From an uncultured bacterium (GTDB lineage Bacteria; Bacillota; Clostridia; Oscillospirales; Ruminococcaceae), in contig CAJMLQ010000137.1 in assembly GCA_905214265.1 (NCBI GenBank), positions 1-7,467 of the forward strand: a stretch of DNA of 7,467 nt. The letters run 5' to 3'. The position numbers and the translations under genes are program-made. Below, piece after piece: positions 6,318 through 7,467 of the stretch. Position 1 is the first letter of the stretch, and each line of letters starts with the position of its first letter. A model generated the notes under the pieces. The model saw only the letters and a program-made list of their open reading frames with translations. It had not been told where the DNA came from and did no database searches.

Positions 6318-6344
6318 AGTTCCTACAAAAAACCTGTCAGATGT
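6318..6344. repeat. Imperfect direct repeat, copy 1 (copy 2 at 6361-6387)
   Basis: Both 27-nt copies begin AGTTCCTA and end CAGATGT; 20 of 27 positions agree and the copies are 43 bp apart start to start. TTTGCCAG also occurs at 6312-6319 and 6376-6383. Most mismatches lie in the A-rich middle. It could be a pair of protein-binding sites, or a decayed duplication. Confidence 0.45.
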
Positions 6345-6360
6345 TTTGATATAACTAACA

Positions 6361-6387
6361 AGTTCCTAAAAATTGTTTGCCAGATGT
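6361..6387. repeat. Imperfect direct repeat, copy 2 (copy 1 at 6318-6344)
   Basis: Begins AGTTCCTA, ends CAGATGT, as in copy 1. It ends about 60 bp before the plus-strand promoter candidate and about 130 bp upstream of the serC -35 box. Confidence 0.45.
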
Positions 6388-6447
6388 GCGCTTTTCGGTT
6401 TCGGATCGGCATTTTTAAAAAAGGGGAAAAAAAGGGGCGTTTTTTCG

Positions 6448-6476
6448 GCATAAAAAAAGGCTTCCTGTGAACACTA
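6448..6476 (+). promoter_or_regulatory. Candidate sigma-F/sigma-G (forespore) promoter of the spoIIQ-like gene
   Basis: GCATA (6448-6452) matches the -35 consensus of Bacillus sigma-F promoters. After 14 bp, GTGAACACTA (6467-6476) fits the -10 pattern GGnrAnAnTw at all positions but the second. SpoIIQ is made under sigma-F in Bacillus subtilis, so a site of this kind is expected. Transcription would start near 6483, leaving a leader of about 150 nt. No good sigma-A promoter is seen closer to the gene. The assignment is by consensus only. Confidence 0.55.
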
Positions 6477-6482
6477 TATTCG

Positions 6483-6634
6483 AAACGGCACCCAACGATT
6501 CCAAAGCGGGTCGTTTCTCCGTTACGGCGCGGTCCGGCAATGCCGGGCTCCCACTTGGTCCAAGAATCCGCGGCGGCCCTAATACCGGTCCGCTGTGCGG
6601 CAGAAATAACGCAAGAAGAAAGGTATGGTATCAA
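6483..6634 (+). other. GC-rich untranslated leader of the spoIIQ-like gene
   Basis: About 150 nt that are clearly more GC-rich than the DNA before them. Small stems are visible: CCGGC/GCCGG around 6531-6543, CTTGG/CCAAG around 6553-6563 and CCGC/GCGG around 6590-6600. The frame of the downstream gene stays open back to a GTG at 6467, but that codon lies inside the proposed -10 box, has no ribosome site, and the added 56 residues do not look like a SpoIIQ N-terminus. No known riboswitch is recognised. Confidence 0.45.
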
Positions 6635-7396
6635 ATGAAAAAACTCAGCTTCGGCAAATCGAAGGGCGCTTCCAAGGGCTTTTACATTGCGCTGGCAGTC
6701 AGCGTGGTGGCGGTCGGAACCGTGACCTACCTGACCCTGTCCCGTTTAAACCAGGTCCCGGAGGGAGAGCCTTCCCAGTCAAACACCCTGGAAAACAACA
6801 CCGAATGGTCCATCCCTGAGACCAATTCCATCGGCAGATCCGAAACCGGAGTCCCCAAGGACACTCCTACGGTAACCCCGGAATCCTCTGAGGGTCCTGT
6901 ACAGGAGCTTCCCTCCTCCAGCACAACGGAAAGCTCCGTTCCCACTGTGAAGTCCAACAACAACGCTTCAAGCTCTTCCAGCGCCGGAGCCTTCATGATG
7001 CCGGTTTCCGGGGACATTCTCAACCCCTTCAGCAACGGGGAACTGGTGAAGTCCAAAACTCTCAAGGAGTGGCGTACCCATGACGGCATCGATATCAAAG
7101 CGGCGGAAGGCACGCCGGTGAAATCCATCAATGATGGCAAGGTGACGGATATCCGGGAGGATTCCAAATGGGGCGTTACCATTGAGATCGAATATCCAGG
7201 GGGCATCACCGCAATTTTCAGCGGTCTCGCCTCGGATGTGAAGGTAAAAAAGGGCCAGGAAGTCAAGATGGGCGACGTCATCGGGGCCGTGGGCAATACC
7301 AGTATTGTGGAAGCCTCTGAAGAAATGCATCTCCATCTGGGAATGAAAAAAGACGGCGAGTGGATTGATCCCATGAGCCTGATTGTAAAAGGATAA
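6635..7396 (+). CDS. spoIIQ: SpoIIQ-like stage II sporulation protein: membrane-anchored M23/LytM metallopeptidase
   Basis: 253 residues. A short basic N-terminus (KKLSFGKSKGASKG) precedes one membrane helix at about 16-36. A Ser/Thr/Pro/Glu-rich linker at about 41-118 follows, then a LytM/M23 domain at about 120-250. The domain opening, PVSGDILNPFSNGELVKSKT (123-142) and EWRTHDGIDI (145-154), is typical of clostridial SpoIIQ. Zinc ligands are intact: His149 and Asp153 (HxxxD) and His234 of HLH 232-234, with His232 as the catalytic histidine. In Bacillus subtilis SpoIIQ this site is degenerate. SpoIIQ sits in the forespore membrane and pairs across the septum with SpoIIIAH to support engulfment and the feeding channel; in clostridia the peptidase itself is likely active. 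ATG 6635 has AAAGG 11 nt upstream, a long spacing. It diverges from serC and has a forespore-type promoter candidate. The M23 domain is certain; the SpoIIQ assignment is likely, but a related M23 protein is possible. Confidence 0.85.
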   Translation: MKKLSFGKSKGASKGFYIALAVSVVAVGTVTYLTLSRLNQVPEGEPSQSNTLENNTEWSIPETNSIGRSETGVPKDTPTVTPESSEGPVQELPSSSTTESSVPTVKSNNNASSSSSAGAFMMPVSGDILNPFSNGELVKSKTLKEWRTHDGIDIKAAEGTPVKSINDGKVTDIREDSKWGVTIEIEYPGGITAIFSGLASDVKVKKGQEVKMGDVIGAVGNTSIVEASEEMHLHLGMKKDGEWIDPMSLIVKG

Positions 7397-7407
7397 AAAA
7401 AGGACGC

Positions 7408-7422
7408 CGGTTCTTTGAACCG
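7408..7422 (+). other. Small hairpin after the spoIIQ-like gene
   Basis: CGGTTC (7408-7413) pairs with GAACCG (7417-7422) around a TTT loop, 11 bp beyond the stop. Only CTCCCC follows, with no U run, so it is not a good intrinsic terminator. Transcription may continue to the right. Confidence 0.4.
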
Positions 7423-7440
7423 CTCCCCGTCAAGAGGACA

Positions 7441-7467
7441 GTGAAAAAATATAAAATTTTCCCGGCC
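7441..7467 (+). CDS. Possible start of a further gene, cut by the window edge
   Basis: GTG 7441-7443 opens a frame of nine codons to the edge (V/M-KKYKIFPA), which looks like the basic start of a signal peptide or membrane protein. AGAGG lies only 3-4 nt upstream, closer than usual, so the start is doubtful. It does not resemble SpoIIID, which often follows spoIIQ. Nothing more can be said from nine codons. Confidence 0.2.

Larger units (their letters stand above)
6234..6447. other. AT-rich divergent intergenic DNA between serC and the spoIIQ-like gene
   Basis: This stretch lies between the serC -35 box and the plus-strand promoter candidate. It is rich in A and T runs and has no open frame with a ribosome site. 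It contains an imperfect 27-nt direct repeat (6318-6344 and 6361-6387) and, next to the plus-strand promoter, two purine blocks AAAAAAGGGG (6417-6426) and AAAAAAAGGGG (6427-6437). I see no tRNA, CRISPR or insertion-sequence ends in it. Confidence 0.6.

Noticed and set aside
6323..6634. A minus-strand 103-codon open frame in the serC/spoIIQ intergenic region
   Set aside because: It has no convincing ribosome site or recognisable features, runs through A/T homopolymers and the forespore promoter candidate, and its composition looks random.
6467..6634. A 56-residue N-terminal extension of the SpoIIQ-like protein from GTG 6467
   Set aside because: The GTG lies in the proposed -10 box, lacks a ribosome site, and the extension would precede a typical short basic N-terminus plus membrane helix that begins at Met 6635.

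Overview
The window looks like a chromosomal segment of a spore-forming Firmicute of class Clostridia, most likely in or near the Oscillospiraceae/Ruminococcaceae. This is inference. It rests on moderately GC-rich coding sequence with AT-rich intergenic DNA, strong Shine-Dalgarno sites, consensus sigma-A type promoters with 17-bp spacers, a short archaeal-type prolyl-tRNA synthetase, a short ACT-domain phosphoglycerate dehydrogenase, and a SpoIIQ-like sporulation peptidase with intact metal ligands.

Layout. From 1 to 6131 every gene is on the minus strand. In transcription order (right to left) these are: a two-gene serine biosynthesis operon, serC (6131-5046) then serA (5024-3861), closed by a strong terminator at 3805-3835; a MATE-family multidrug/cation antiporter (3617-2223) with its own promoter, a leader of about 120 nt and a conspicuous GC-rich hairpin; prolyl-tRNA synthetase (2156-720), TTG start, with its own promoter just after the MATE stop and a terminator at 676-714; and a four-helix membrane protein with a Q/N/P-rich tandem-repeat tail (577-1), cut off by the left edge. 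A divergent intergenic region of about 500 bp (6132-6634) separates this block from a plus-strand gene at 6635-7396, a SpoIIQ-like single-pass membrane protein with a LytM/M23 domain. A sigma-F/sigma-G-like promoter candidate lies about 160 bp upstream of it. The last 70 bp hold a small hairpin and possibly the first codons of another gene.

How the genes fit together. SerC and SerA catalyse consecutive steps of the phosphorylated serine pathway; no phosphoserine phosphatase is in the window. ProRS is a stand-alone housekeeping gene. The MATE gene lies between two terminated or independently promoted units and need not be functionally linked to them. The SpoIIQ-like protein is expected to act in the forespore membrane during engulfment, in contrast to the vegetative genes it diverges from.

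I found no convincing evidence of an undescribed multi-gene system. The points most worth a second look are the sporulation-type promoter architecture (phased A-tracts, long GC-rich leader), the dyad sites at the MATE promoter with the stable leader hairpin, the repeat-tailed membrane protein, and an imperfect 27-nt direct repeat in the divergent intergenic region.
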